Source of the DNA: Microseira sp041929235
GTDB lineage: Bacteria > Cyanobacteriota > Cyanobacteriia > Cyanobacteriales > Aerosakkonemataceae
Direction: 5' to 3'
DNA: 64,000 nt
NCBI RefSeq assembly: GCF_041929235.1
Contig: NZ_JBHFNP010000115.1
Coordinates: 32,543-96,542, forward strand
The position numbers and the translations under genes were made by a program. The stretch's first letter is position 1. Each line of letters begins with the position of its first letter. Below the pieces are notes generated by a model that saw nothing but the letters and a program-made list of their open reading frames with translations, was not told where the DNA came from and did not search any database. Positions 25,749-35,224 of the stretch are shown one piece after another.

Positions 25749-27389
25749 ATGGCTAAGCGCATCATCTACAACGAAAACGCTCGTCGCGCCCTGGAAAAAG
25801 GGATTGATATTCTGGCAGAAGCAGTTGCAGTGACTTTGGGTCCCAAAGGCCGCAACGTCGTGCTAGAAAAGAAATTCGGCGCTCCTCAAATCGTCAATGA
25901 TGGTGTCACCATCGCCAAGGAAATCGAACTCGAAGACCACATAGAAAATACCGGCGTTGCCCTGATTCGTCAAGCCGCTTCTAAAACCAACGACGCTGCT
26001 GGCGACGGTACTACAACTGCTACCGTTCTCGCCCACGCAATGGTAAAAGAAGGTCTGCGGAACGTTGCCGCTGGTGCAAATGCGATCTCCCTCAAGCGCG
26101 GTATTGACAAAGCTACCCACTTCCTGGTCGAAAAAATCGCCGAACATGCCCGTCAAGTAGAAGAAACCAAAGCTATTGCTCAAGTCGGTACGATTTCTGC
26201 CGGTAACGACGAAGAAGTCGGCAACATGATCGCCGAAGCAATGGATAAGGTGGGCAAAGAAGGCGTCATCTCCCTGGAAGAAGGGAAGTCGATGACCACC
26301 GAACTGGAAATCACCGAAGGGATGCGCTTTGATAAAGGCTACATCTCGCCTTACTTCGCCACCGATGCCGAACGGATGGAAGCAGTTCTCGACGAACCTT
26401 TCATTCTGTTGACCGATAAGAAGATTGCCTTAGTGCAAGATTTAGTACCAGTACTAGAGCAAGTCGCTCGTTCTGGTCGTCCCTTGCTGATTATCGCCGA
26501 AGATATTGAGAAAGAAGCTTTGGCTACCTTGGTAGTCAACAAGCTGCGGGGCGTGCTGAATGTTACTGCGGTTAAGGCTCCTGGTTTTGGCGATCGCCGC
26601 AAGGCCATGCTGGAAGATATTGCCGTTCTGACTGGCGGTCAATTAATCACCGAAGACGCTGGCTTGCGCTTGGAAACCACCAAGTTGGATATGCTGGGCA
26701 AAGCCCGTCGCATCACGATTACCAAGGACAGTACCACGATCGTCGCCGAAGGTAACGAAAAGGCTGTCCAAGCTCGTTGCGAACAAATTCGCCGTCAAAT
26801 GGAAGAAAGCGACTCTTCCTACGATAAGGAAAAACTGCAAGAGCGTTTGGCTAAATTGGCTGGTGGCGTAGCAGTCGTTAAAGTGGGTGCTGCTACCGAA
26901 ACCGAAATGAAGGACAAGAAACTGCGCCTGGAAGATGCGATTAACGCTACCAAAGCAGCAGTAGAAGAAGGGATTGTTCCTGGTGGCGGTACTACCCTGG
27001 CTCACCTATCTCCTCAAGTCGAAGAATGGGCGAATGCCAACCTCAAGAATGAAGAGTTGACAGGCGCTTTGATCGTAGCCCGCGCCCTGGCTGCTCCCCT
27101 GAAGCGGATTGCTGAAAACGCCGGACAAAACGGTGCAGTAATTGCCGAGCGCGTCAAAGAAAAGGCATTTGACATCGGCTACGATGCAGCAAAAGGCGAG
27201 TTTGTCAATATGTTTGAAGCCGGAATTGTTGACCCCGCCAAGGTGACTCGTTCCGCGCTGCAAAATGCTGCTTCCATCGCCGGTATGGTGCTGACCACCG
27301 AATGTATCGTCGTTGACAAGCCCGAACCCAAGGAAGGCGCTCCTGCTGGTGCTGGCGCTGGTATGGGCGGCGGCGACTTCGATTACTAA
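25749..27389 (+). CDS. groL: Chaperonin GroEL
   Basis: 546 residues, standard length. ATP-binding motif GDGTTTATVLA (with the catalytic Asp), GPKGRNVVLEKK at the N-terminus, NDGVTIAKEI, GIVPGGGTTLAHL, and a Gly/Met-rich tail ending GMGGGDFDY as in GroEL1-type proteins. It forms the double-ring folding chamber with GroES. It lies 145 bases after groES, separated only by heptamer repeats, and shares its CIRCE control. No anomaly in length or key residues. Confidence 0.98.
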   Translation: MAKRIIYNENARRALEKGIDILAEAVAVTLGPKGRNVVLEKKFGAPQIVNDGVTIAKEIELEDHIENTGVALIRQAASKTNDAAGDGTTTATVLAHAMVKEGLRNVAAGANAISLKRGIDKATHFLVEKIAEHARQVEETKAIAQVGTISAGNDEEVGNMIAEAMDKVGKEGVISLEEGKSMTTELEITEGMRFDKGYISPYFATDAERMEAVLDEPFILLTDKKIALVQDLVPVLEQVARSGRPLLIIAEDIEKEALATLVVNKLRGVLNVTAVKAPGFGDRRKAMLEDIAVLTGGQLITEDAGLRLETTKLDMLGKARRITITKDSTTIVAEGNEKAVQARCEQIRRQMEESDSSYDKEKLQERLAKLAGGVAVVKVGAATETEMKDKKLRLEDAINATKAAVEEGIVPGGGTTLAHLSPQVEEWANANLKNEELTGALIVARALAAPLKRIAENAGQNGAVIAERVKEKAFDIGYDAAKGEFVNMFEAGIVDPAKVTRSALQNAASIAGMVLTTECIVVDKPEPKEGAPAGAGAGMGGGDFDY

Positions 27390-27459
27390 TATTCTCTGTT
27401 TCTTGTGGGGTGGGCATTGGAGCCTGCCCTCTCACAGGCAAGATGCCTGTGCTACAAGA

Positions 27460-27489
27460 GCCGCTTCCCTGGTGGAGGCGGCTTTTTTT
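27460..27489 (+). terminator. Rho-independent terminator of groES-groEL
   Basis: GCCGCTTCC (27460-27468), loop CTGGT, GGAGGCGGC (27474-27482), then seven T. Nine-pair stem including one G-U, 70 bases after the groEL stop. Confidence 0.92.
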
Positions 27490-27525
27490 ATTGAACCGCA
27501 GAGGCGCAGAGAACGCAGAGGAAGA

Positions 27526-27653
27526 TATAGCGGGTTGCGACATGATGGAATACAGTAGGGGCGGGTTTTACCAATCAATTGGTCGAACCACGAGATATCT
27601 CGTTAAACCCGCCCCTACAACCGGTGTATTTAACCAAGTCGCAACCCGCTGTA
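27526..27653. mobile_element. MITE-like element, TATAGC family (copy 2), with nested palindrome
   Basis: Outer ends TATAGCGGGTTGCGAC and, inverted, TACAGCGGGTTGCGAC. The core carries a different palindrome from copy 1: GTAGGGGCGGGTTTTACC / TAAACCCGCCCCTAC. The gap 27390-27760 holds this and the terminator and no gene. Confidence 0.75.
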
Positions 27654-27760
27654 AGCAAGCGAACCAAATACTCATATAAAAATAGTTTTAGAACCAAGCT
27701 CCAGCCATATATTTATAAACCATTAGGCTCAAAACCCGGCAGTATCAAAACAGAGAGAGT

Positions 27761-28030
27761 ATGAGGAGACTGCTTTTGGAGCCAGAAGAGTACTGTCGGC
27801 GGTGGGTTCCCGTTCACCAAGGCAAGCATCCGGGGGAGCGGGGGTACAGGGCAGCTTGCGTTAGAGAACTAGCGAAAGTTGCCGGAATTAAGGAAAGCAC
27901 CATCGATATCAACTGGGGAGCCAACTTTGAAAAACGACCCAATTACATGCCGAGGCTACTACGCATGGCTGATGTCATCAACCAACTCAAGCAAGTTTTG
28001 CCGCTTCCCCCAGAATTCCCATTTGAGTAA
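27761..28030 (+). CDS. Hypothetical 89-residue basic protein
   Basis: Starts MRRLLLEPEEYCRRW; the middle (VRELAKVAGIKESTIDINWG) could be a helix-turn-helix, with LLRMADVINQLKQ after it. I do not recognise the family. It heads three closely spaced plus-strand frames. A DNA-binding role is a guess from the short helical motif only. Confidence 0.55.
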   Translation: MRRLLLEPEEYCRRWVPVHQGKHPGERGYRAACVRELAKVAGIKESTIDINWGANFEKRPNYMPRLLRMADVINQLKQVLPLPPEFPFE

Positions 28031-28061
28031 CTTCTCAAAATATACTATATTTTTATAAAAA

Positions 28062-28301
28062 ATGACCCGTTCGTGGACTCCCCGATCAAGGAGGTTACAG
28101 TTGACGCAAGATAAAAATCGAAAGCTGTCGTTGGACGAGGCGGCGAAGGTAGTAGAGAATTGGGTTGACGATGTTAATGAAAGTGTGGATGATGTAAAAA
28201 AACGACAAGACACTGTAGAAAGACAACTTGAGGAACTTAAGAAACGAGTCGAGAAACTAGAAAACAAAAGTAGGCAGAAGGAAGATTTAGATGAACTCTA
28301 G
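28062..28301 (+). CDS. Hypothetical coiled-coil protein
   Basis: 79 residues, highly charged; the C-terminal half (DTVERQLEELKKRVEKLENK) has clear heptads. Second of three small genes; its end overlaps the next start by 11 bases, a sign of coupling. The first 15 residues are basic and may precede the real start (an alternative TTG is at about 28101). Function unknown. Confidence 0.55.
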   Translation: MTRSWTPRSRRLQLTQDKNRKLSLDEAAKVVENWVDDVNESVDDVKKRQDTVERQLEELKKRVEKLENKSRQKEDLDEL

Positions 28302-28614
28302 CGATAGTTTAAATAGTTTGTTTGAAACGATGAAAAGGTCCAGCGAGAATCTTAAGAGGATATCGGCTGAATCCAAAGCTGCTGTGGAGAGAAACGAAAA
28401 GCTGGCAACAGAGAGTGCATTGGGACGACCAAAGAGAACGTCTGTCTTGGCGGATTTTGTAGATGACTTGGTTCACCGTCCACCCAATGCCGAACAGATA
28501 CGTCAGTTGAAAGAGGCTATTTTGGCGGAACAAAAAATCCTCTCCCAAATTTTAGCGTTGATTGAAAAGTGGCAGAGTCACGAATCAGAAAATCAACCAA
28601 GGATAGAATCTTAA
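28291..28614 (+). CDS. Hypothetical 107-residue protein
   Basis: Soluble, alpha-helical, charged; contains FETMKRSSENLKRISAESKA and LKEAILAEQKILSQILALIE, both likely helices. It overlaps the preceding gene by 11 bases and may form a complex with that coiled-coil product. No family recognised. A GGTGCGTTAG-type hairpin repeat follows at 28621-28650. Confidence 0.55.
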   Translation: MNSSDSLNSLFETMKRSSENLKRISAESKAAVERNEKLATESALGRPKRTSVLADFVDDLVHRPPNAEQIRQLKEAILAEQKILSQILALIEKWQSHESENQPRIES

Positions 28615-28673
28615 ATGGGTAGGGTGCGTTAGCTTTCTTCGTAACGCACCGTCTAATCCAGGTGGTGCTGGAC

Positions 28674-29141
28674 TCAGCAACCCGGTTTCTCGTTACCCGT
28701 CGAAACTGTGTTGGTAGAATACTTGACTAACCGATGCTTTAATCTCAAGTATTTCTCAATAATTTGCCCTGCTGATTGACCCATTATTACATCGTCACCG
28801 GGTCGATAAAATCGGATGGCAACGATGCCATCATTGGGTTGAGGACTGCCAATTGCTTCGATTAAGAATACAGCGTGTTGATTTTGACGCTGCCGATAGT
28901 CAACGGAGTGTACTCTACCCATATGATCGAAGAGAAATTGCGCCCAAACTGCTTCTAAACCCGTTTCTTCTCTAAGTTCTCGAATTGTCGCTGCTTCAGT
29001 TGATTCGCCTTGGTGTACCCCACCACCAGGTAAGCTATACACACCATTACTTTCTTGAACAATCAGAATGCCTGCGTTGGTTTCAACTATCGCAGTACCC
29101 CTGTGTCTAACGTGAATTTGACTTGTGTTGGGTAGGTTCAT
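28674..29141 (-). CDS. Nudix hydrolase
   Basis: 155 residues. The Nudix box is complete: GGGVHQGESTEAATIRELRE followed by ETGL, with the G-x5-E-x7-REUxEExGU spacing and all metal-binding Glu present. Such enzymes cleave nucleoside diphosphates linked to another moiety. Flanking strands (ETNAGILIVQESNGVYSLPG) fit a MutT-like fold. The substrate cannot be told. Single minus-strand gene with no operon partners. Confidence 0.9.
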   Translation of the reverse strand: MNLPNTSQIHVRHRGTAIVETNAGILIVQESNGVYSLPGGGVHQGESTEAATIRELREETGLEAVWAQFLFDHMGRVHSVDYRQRQNQHAVFLIEAIGSPQPNDGIVAIRFYRPGDDVIMGQSAGQIIEKYLRLKHRLVKYSTNTVSTGNEKPGC

Positions 29142-29460
29142 GGAACTGATTTGTAGGATGATTGCTCTTGTTTTCTACTCTGTCTCGCGGTGCAATTTCG
29201 TAAGCTTAGCTTTGGGAAAAAGCAATTCTGACGACTTGGCAGCAATCCCACACCCGAAAATTAGGGGAGCGTGGTAGCCTCGTCAATTCATTGCGAGGCT
29301 CTAACCCGACGCGGGCAGATTTATCTTCGGTAAATATTAATCAAATTAAATTAAAATTGGCTAGATATTTAAACGAGTAGTTTATAGTTAAAAAGCAACC
29401 TAGCACGAGGTGATAGTAATTGGCTAGAACTAGACCTGATAATCGATCGCAGAAATTCCA

Positions 29461-29831
29461 CTGATTGTAGACAGCAAGCAGCACAGAGAACGATTGTCTC
29501 GTTTTCAAGCAGCGCAACAACTATACAATGCTTGTCTTAACGAAGCAATGGCAAGAATGAGACTGGTGATAAAGTCAGAAGCATACCTGCAATATCAAAA
29601 ATTATGTTTCTGATGGAATTATTGGGCTAGATATTAATATTTCCAATATTGCTTTCGTAGGCGACAACAAAGCCGGATTGCTCCCTTTTGCGGATAAAGT
29701 AAAAACATACTCGCGCTGGCATCAAAACGCTACAGCGTCAGATGCAGCGTTCCCAGAGAAGCTCAAATCCAGAAAACTACTCACCTGATTTCAGTCGCCA
29801 GGTAGGACGTAAGGTTGTTATCAAAAAATGA
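29461..29831 (+). pseudogene. Decayed tnpB-like (IS200/IS605 OrfB) gene
   Basis: Three pieces in different frames: LSRFQAAQQLYNACLNEAMA (from 29461), DGIIGLDINISNIAFVGD (from ~29604) and QRSQRSSNPENYSPDF (from ~29731). They resemble, in order, the N-terminal helices, the first RuvC strand (GLDI) and the following insert of the TnpB variant common in cyanobacteria. Stops and frameshifts separate them, and the C-terminal half is absent. The last stop overlaps the ATG of the next gene. The gap 29142-29460 has only an AGCCTCG...CGAGGCT stem near 29270. Confidence 0.65.
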
Positions 29832-30484
29832 TTATCTGTTTTGAAGGTGCGCCTGCGGTTGGCAAATCAACTACATCACAAATAATGGCAAATCGCTATA
29901 AAGCTTTTGTCGTACCAGAAGTAAATCTGCTGTTTGCGCGTCCCAAAAATGAGCCAGAAAATTGGTATCTAAACCGACAGGTTGCCCGATGGGAAATGGG
30001 AATGCGCCAATTAGACAATTTCGATTGGATTATTTTTGATGGGGACTTGTTTCAGCCTCTCTGGTTCAATTGGATATACTTTGATGAAGGTTGGACTGAC
30101 CTTGAATCTAGTGAAAATTTTTTTCGGGAACAGATTATTCTAGATAGAATTGCATTCCCGGATATCTATGTCTTTTTTTTAACGACTCGCGAGCAACGTT
30201 GGGAAAGAGCGTTAAAAAGAGGACGGGAAAAAGGAAGGCATGAAGAAAGAATTAGAAAGAAATTTGAAAGGTATGAAAAACTGGTTGAGCCTCAAACAAG
30301 ATATTTTCAAGCATTTAGAGAGCAATTCCCCGAAAAAGTCAAGGTTTTAGAGTCAGCCACGGTAGAAGAAAATCTAAAATTTATCATCTCAATTACTTTG
30401 GAAAAGAAAGTAGCACAAGCTCTTGAAGTTTTTGATTTTTTAGTGTCATGGCTGCGAGAAAATAAGCCAGAACAATTTGATTAA
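29828..30484 (+). CDS. P-loop kinase-like AAA protein
   Basis: 218 residues. Walker A is at the very N-terminus (FEGAPAVGKSTT), followed by a DWIIFDGDLFQPLWFNW segment like the second acidic site of nucleoside/small-molecule kinases, and a lid-like basic region (ERALKRGREKGRHEERIRKK). It probably phosphorylates a small molecule; chloramphenicol-phosphotransferase-like and thymidylate-kinase-like proteins look similar. No substrate can be inferred. Its start overlaps the tnpB relic, so its original promoter may have been lost or supplied by that element. Confidence 0.7.
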   Translation: MIICFEGAPAVGKSTTSQIMANRYKAFVVPEVNLLFARPKNEPENWYLNRQVARWEMGMRQLDNFDWIIFDGDLFQPLWFNWIYFDEGWTDLESSENFFREQIILDRIAFPDIYVFFLTTREQRWERALKRGREKGRHEERIRKKFERYEKLVEPQTRYFQAFREQFPEKVKVLESATVEENLKFIISITLEKKVAQALEVFDFLVSWLRENKPEQFD

Positions 30485-30561
30485 ATCTCCCCTAATAAAC
30501 CCAGACTTGCCATCAGTTTTTGAGAGTTAGCCAGTCTTTCAATTCTGTCTTCATAGTTTGT

Positions 30562-31044
30562 TCATACTTCTAGATTGATTTTATCTGAAGCCATTATTGC
30601 TGCAACTTCTTGCAATAACTCGTTCTGCTCTTTTTGCAGCACCTCTAAACGACTGGAAATTTCTGCCAATCTTTGCTTTTTATCCGGCAGAACTGGTTGA
30701 GAACTTGCCGGTGGTAAGGCGGGAACCGTCTTTTTATTTCCTGCTAATGGTTTTAAGGCTAAATCTCCAACTGCATTCAGGGATTTAGCGCCAATACCCA
30801 ATAAGAAATGAAGTAATTTTATCGGCGCTTGCATCAGACTTCGCACGCCGATTTCGATTAAGTAACCCAGCAATTTAATCAGCTGCCAAATCAGCGCGAT
30901 CGCAAACAATACTATCACCACGCTGATAATCGGATGATCGCTCATCCATATCAGTATCTGAATGAACCGGAATACTGCCGGATGCTCTTGCAACCAATAA
31001 CTGGGGGAGGAACCGATCGCTATTTTCATAGTATTCAATATCAC
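30562..31044 (-). CDS. Hypothetical membrane protein with C-terminal coiled coil
   Basis: 160 residues. A strong membrane helix (PIISVVIVLFAIALIWQLIK, ~37-56) is followed by an amphipathic stretch, a Pro/Ala-rich linker and a coiled coil (RLAEISSRLEVLQKEQNELL). ATG at 31044 or the Met at residue 6 are both possible. No family recognised; divergent from the secreted protein gene next door. Confidence 0.6.
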   Translation of the reverse strand: MILNTMKIAIGSSPSYWLQEHPAVFRFIQILIWMSDHPIISVVIVLFAIALIWQLIKLLGYLIEIGVRSLMQAPIKLLHFLLGIGAKSLNAVGDLALKPLAGNKKTVPALPPASSQPVLPDKKQRLAEISSRLEVLQKEQNELLQEVAAIMASDKINLEV

Positions 31045-31152
31045 AGGTCTGGGATGGTCGAAACAGGAGTTTTTTTAAAGGAATGGGAATTTGGGTTTTC
31101 CGCTATTGTATCCTCTGAGGAAACGCGATCAATCTCTGGGAGCAACTCGAAC

Positions 31153-31749
31153 GTGTACTTAAAATTCTGCGCCGCCGCTGCTATAGCCACCCCTTTTTCC
31201 CTAGCAACTACAGCCTTAGCAGCAAACCCCTCACTACGTCAACCCTTACCCACCTACCAAGTTACGTTGGTACACAATACTTTCTCCCCCTCGTCTACAT
31301 TAGTTGCTCAAACTAGCTGGAACGAGTTTTCTTCTTCCGAGGGGAAGTTCGCTGTCTCGATGCCCGGTACTCCCAAGCAGGAGACAGAAACCGATGAAGA
31401 TGGTTTAACCGCCCACTCGTTTACCGTCGAACTCCAAAATCCAGACAGTGCATACCTAGTAACTTACTATGATGTGCCTGAAGTTGCTAAAGCTACGCCA
31501 GAGCAAGTTAAAGAACTCCTCGATGGTACGCCGGATGCGTTTGCTAAGGGGGGTAATGCTAACTTGACGCGATCGCAAAACATTATCCTCGATGGCAACC
31601 CAGGCAGAGAATTTGAATTCACCTCCACTGAAGGTTTCTCCGGCAAGGGACGAGTCTATCTGGTGCAGCAGCGACTGTTTTTAGTCGTGGCAATTGCTCC
31701 TCAAACACAAAGCATTCAACGCTTTCTAGAGTCGTTCCGCCTGCTATAG
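31153..31749 (+). CDS. Probable secreted/periplasmic protein
   Basis: Starting at GTG 31153 (GGGAG 11 bases upstream) the product has a classical signal peptide: MYLKFCAAAAIATPFSLATT then ALA cleavage, and avoids overlap with the divergent gene. The mature ~170 residues include SSEGKFAVSMPGTPKQETE, typical of a cyanobacterial family of small exported beta-rich proteins, and end in FLESFRLL. Function unknown. An earlier ATG (31054) would add a poor N-terminus. Confidence 0.65.
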   Translation: MYLKFCAAAAIATPFSLATTALAANPSLRQPLPTYQVTLVHNTFSPSSTLVAQTSWNEFSSSEGKFAVSMPGTPKQETETDEDGLTAHSFTVELQNPDSAYLVTYYDVPEVAKATPEQVKELLDGTPDAFAKGGNANLTRSQNIILDGNPGREFEFTSTEGFSGKGRVYLVQQRLFLVVAIAPQTQSIQRFLESFRLL

Positions 31750-31956
31750 CAATCCTACTCCTTTCCCTGGGAATGAATAGTTATTTAATTAACCGCAGAG
31801 GACGCAGAGGACACAGAGAGAAGAAATTTGAAGAGATTTTCAGTCCCTGTCTGAACATTGTCTCCGCGTCTGATGCGTCCTTCAACTCTCTTCTCTTCCT
31901 TGGCGTTCTACCCTACGGGAAGTCGCTACCCTTGTCTATGGCGTCTTGGCGGTTAA

Positions 31957-33642
31957 TTAAAACAAATCCAAATCCGTCACGGCACCGATACTGCTCGAGG
32001 ATACCAATTTGGCATATTTCGCCAGTACACCTGTTGTATAGCGCGGTTTGGGAGGTTGCCATGCAGCGCGACGCCGTTCTAATTCCTCATCGCTGACTTG
32101 CAGGTGCAACAAACGTTGGTTGGCATCGATGGTAATCCTATCGCCTTCTTGCACTAGCGCGATCGCTCCTCCCACCGCCGCTTCTGGTGCCACATGTCCC
32201 ACAACCATTCCGTATGTCCCGCCAGAAAAGCGTCCATCGGTAATTAATCCTACCGAGTCTCCCAGTCCTGCACCGATAATTGCTGATGTCGGTGCGAGCA
32301 TTTCCCGCATTCCTGGGCCACCTTTCGGGCCTTCGTAGCGAACGACAATTACTTCTCCCGCCTGAATTTTCCCCGCTAGAATCGCTTCTAGGCACGATTC
32401 CTCCGATTCATAGACTCTCGCAGCGCCGGTAATTTGTGGCTTTTTAATCCCGGTAATTTTTGCTACAGCCCCTTCCGTTGCCAAGTTTCCTTTCAAGATT
32501 GCTAAGTGTCCTTGGGAATACATGGGATTGTTCCAAGGACGGATAACATCTTGGTCTGCGGGTGGTTCATCCGGCACGTTGGCTAGTACTTCGGCGATGG
32601 TTTGACCCGTAATAGTCTGGGCATCTCCGTGTAGCAAATTATGCTTTAACAGCATTTTCATTACTTGGGGAATGCCGCCTGCTTTGTGCAAGTCTGTTGC
32701 TACGTACCTACCAGATGGTTTTAAATCGCACAAAACGGGTACGCGGGCGCGGATGGTTTCAAAGTCGTCTAAGGTTAATTCGACACCAGCGGCGCGAGCG
32801 ATCGCTAAAAAGTGCAATACGGCGTTGGTGGAGCCACCGACTGCCATAATCACGGAGATGGCATTTTCGATTGATTTGCGGGTAATAATTTGACGGGGCA
32901 GAATTTGGTTGCGAATTGCCTCGACTAAAATCTTTCCAGATAGTTCGGTGCTTTCGGCTTTTTCTTCATCTTCGGCTGCCATTGTGGAAGAATAAGGCAA
33001 GCTCATGCCCAATGCTTCAAACGCACTTGACATGGTATTGGCAGTAAACATGCCGCCGCAGGAACCAGCACCGGGACAAGCACGACGTTCGACTTCGATC
33101 AGTTCGGTTTCGTCGATTTTGCCAGCGCTATATTGTCCTACGGCTTCAAACGCGCTGACGACGGTTAAATCGCGTCCGTTGTAGTGACCGGGTTTGATTG
33201 TACCGCCATAGACGAAAATAGCAGGGATATTCATGCGGGCGATCGCGATCATCGCCCCTGGCATATTTTTATCGCACCCGCCAATCGCCAAAACACCGTC
33301 CATGCTTTGACCTTTACAAGCGGTTTCGATCGAATCGGCAATTACTTCCCGCGATACTAGGGAATATTTCATCCCTTCGGTTCCCATCGAGATGCCATCG
33401 CTGATGGTAATCGTACCGAAGATTTGGGGCATGGCTCCCGCGTTGCGAAGTCCTGTTTCTGCCCGCGCTGCCAGGGTGTTAATTCCCATATTGCATGGGG
33501 TGATCGTACTATAGCTGTTGGCAACACCGACAATCGGTTTGGTGAAATCAGAGTCGGTAAAACCAACCGCGCGCAGCATGGCGCGGTTAGGCGATCGCTG
33601 CACCCCTTGAGTAACAACAGAACTTCTAAGATTGTCCGACAT
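31957..33642 (-). CDS. ilvD: Dihydroxy-acid dehydratase
   Basis: 561 residues, full length. Fe-S cluster cysteines are in TPCNMGIN, IGGCDKNMPGAMIA and GAGSCGGMFTANTM; the C-terminal DGRFSGGT and GHVAPEAA segments are family hallmarks. It catalyses the dehydration of 2,3-dihydroxy-3-methylbutanoate and its methylpentanoate homologue in valine, leucine and isoleucine synthesis. It stands alone on the minus strand. GCAGAGGACGCAGAGG-type repeats lie just past its 3' end (31793-31820). Confidence 0.97.
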   Translation of the reverse strand: MSDNLRSSVVTQGVQRSPNRAMLRAVGFTDSDFTKPIVGVANSYSTITPCNMGINTLAARAETGLRNAGAMPQIFGTITISDGISMGTEGMKYSLVSREVIADSIETACKGQSMDGVLAIGGCDKNMPGAMIAIARMNIPAIFVYGGTIKPGHYNGRDLTVVSAFEAVGQYSAGKIDETELIEVERRACPGAGSCGGMFTANTMSSAFEALGMSLPYSSTMAAEDEEKAESTELSGKILVEAIRNQILPRQIITRKSIENAISVIMAVGGSTNAVLHFLAIARAAGVELTLDDFETIRARVPVLCDLKPSGRYVATDLHKAGGIPQVMKMLLKHNLLHGDAQTITGQTIAEVLANVPDEPPADQDVIRPWNNPMYSQGHLAILKGNLATEGAVAKITGIKKPQITGAARVYESEESCLEAILAGKIQAGEVIVVRYEGPKGGPGMREMLAPTSAIIGAGLGDSVGLITDGRFSGGTYGMVVGHVAPEAAVGGAIALVQEGDRITIDANQRLLHLQVSDEELERRRAAWQPPKPRYTTGVLAKYAKLVSSSSIGAVTDLDLF

Positions 33643-34036
33643 TTTTAACCCTTCTTAGAGAATTAATCATTTTGCATTTTGAGTTTTGAGTTAGATTCAG
33701 AATTTAGATCTGAGAACTCAGAACTAACCCAGCACGCTCTACCCTAGTTTGGTAGGGATCGCTATGGCAACACCGATGGCGCAACTGCAACACAACCCCA
33801 TACAGGATGGGAAAAGCCGTTTTCTGGGCATCTTTAGTAATAGGTAGACCTCCAACAAGCTACCCTTGGTTTTCACGGCACTATAACGAGCAGAGTGCCA
33901 TTTTTCATTTTCTCAGAATGATGCACTGTTGTTTGATATGAGCAACTAACCCAGGTGCGATTTCTGTGGATGAGAAAGTAAGTAATGGAAACCATAACCA
34001 GACAAACTAATCTGAAGGAACTGTGAGGCTATCTAG
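33643..34036. other. Intergenic region, no gene seen
   Basis: It has short AT-rich repeats (TTTTGAGTTTTGAGTT) next to ilvD and no recognisable RNA or operator; it must contain the promoters of both ilvD and the divergent pentapeptide gene. Confidence 0.5.
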
Positions 34037-34873
34037 ATGGATGCCAACGAACTGTTGACGCGATATGCTGCCGGAGAGAGGGATTTTCGGGAAATCAAGC
34101 TGCATGGAGTTTCTTTAATCGGTGCTGATTTGAGCGAGATTAACATGCGCGGCGCCGATTTAAGCGAAGCGAATTTAATCGGCGCCTCGTTAGTAGGCGC
34201 TAACCTGCGGGAAGCCAACCTGCGGGGAGCCAACCTGCGAGCGAACCTGAGCGAGGCTAATCTCATTACTGCTAACCTGAGCGAAGCGAACCTGATAGCC
34301 GCCAACCTGCGGGAAGCTAGCCTGCGAGGGGCTAGCTTAGTCAAGTGTACCCTGATGGGAGCGAACCTGAGCGATGCGAACCTGAGCGAAGCGAACCTGC
34401 GCGAAGCTAATTTAAGCAGAGCCAAAATGATTGATGTACCCCTGTGTCGAGCCAACCTGACAAAGGCTATCTTGAGCGGCGCCATTCTGGAGGGAGCTAA
34501 CCTAACAAACGCCGTTTTGATTGGGGCGATTTTAGAAGAAGCCAATCTCACGAATGCCATTCTTCACGGCGCTATTTTGGAAAATGCTAATTTGAGTGGA
34601 GCCGATCTGAGTCGGGCAAAAATCAGCGGTACTAACTTGAGTGGCGCTTGTTTGAGTAAAGCCAATTTGCGAGGAGCGAACATGAGTTGGTCGAGTTTGC
34701 GCGGTGCAGATTTGCGCGGTGCTAACTTGTTCAGAGCGAAACTCGGCTGGTCTAACCTCAGTGGCGCTAACTTAACAGAGGCGATCATGATTGAAGCCAA
34801 CCTCAATCATACTAACCTCCGCAACACCGACTTACGCTGGGCAATTATGCCCGATGGCAGAACTCACGAATAA
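34037..34873 (+). CDS. Pentapeptide-repeat protein
   Basis: 278 residues, almost entirely A(D/N)LxX repeats from residue ~25 on (GADLSEINMRGADLSEANLI and so on), about 45 units, which fold as a right-handed quadrilateral beta-helix. The first ~24 residues (MDANELLTRYAAGERDF) form the common N-terminal cap. Very abundant in cyanobacteria; roles vary and cannot be assigned. The regular repeat causes long open frames on the opposite strand that are not genes. Confidence 0.93.
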   Translation: MDANELLTRYAAGERDFREIKLHGVSLIGADLSEINMRGADLSEANLIGASLVGANLREANLRGANLRANLSEANLITANLSEANLIAANLREASLRGASLVKCTLMGANLSDANLSEANLREANLSRAKMIDVPLCRANLTKAILSGAILEGANLTNAVLIGAILEEANLTNAILHGAILENANLSGADLSRAKISGTNLSGACLSKANLRGANMSWSSLRGADLRGANLFRAKLGWSNLSGANLTEAIMIEANLNHTNLRNTDLRWAIMPDGRTHE

Positions 34874-35224
34874 ATTTATTAACATCAAGGGTGCATGACT
34901 AGGCCAATATAACCGCCAAATCAACTCGGACAAAAGCTTTAGGGCGCGCGCATCTATGGGATAATTCACAGTATTCCCTGGTGGAAAAACGGTCGAGTTA
35001 CAAAGGTGATGCTCGTGGAGGGTTAAAGTTTTAGGCAGCACCAGTTGAAGCGATAAAAGAGTAAAAGGTTGATGCGGTTTTTCCGCGTTTTTCCGATGAA
35101 ATTATAACTGCAAAATCCAACGCCTCAGAGGGGCTTGTTGGGGCAGAAGGTAAAAATTAACAATATCTATCTGCTTTTATCTGCTGTTAAAAATCTCAAA
35201 AACTCAGTTGGCTCAAATACACGG

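Noticed and set aside
25863..27263. Long minus-strand frames opposite groEL
   Set aside because: groEL is beyond doubt and these frames have no ribosome site or family likeness; they follow from codon bias.
30934..31152. N-terminal extension of the secreted protein from ATG 30934
   Set aside because: It overlaps the divergent membrane-protein gene and hides a good signal peptide starting at GTG 31153.
34033..34560. 175-residue minus-strand frame opposite the pentapeptide gene
   Set aside because: It is a by-product of the regular repeat; the translation is a monotonous Leu/Ala/Arg repeat with no start signal.
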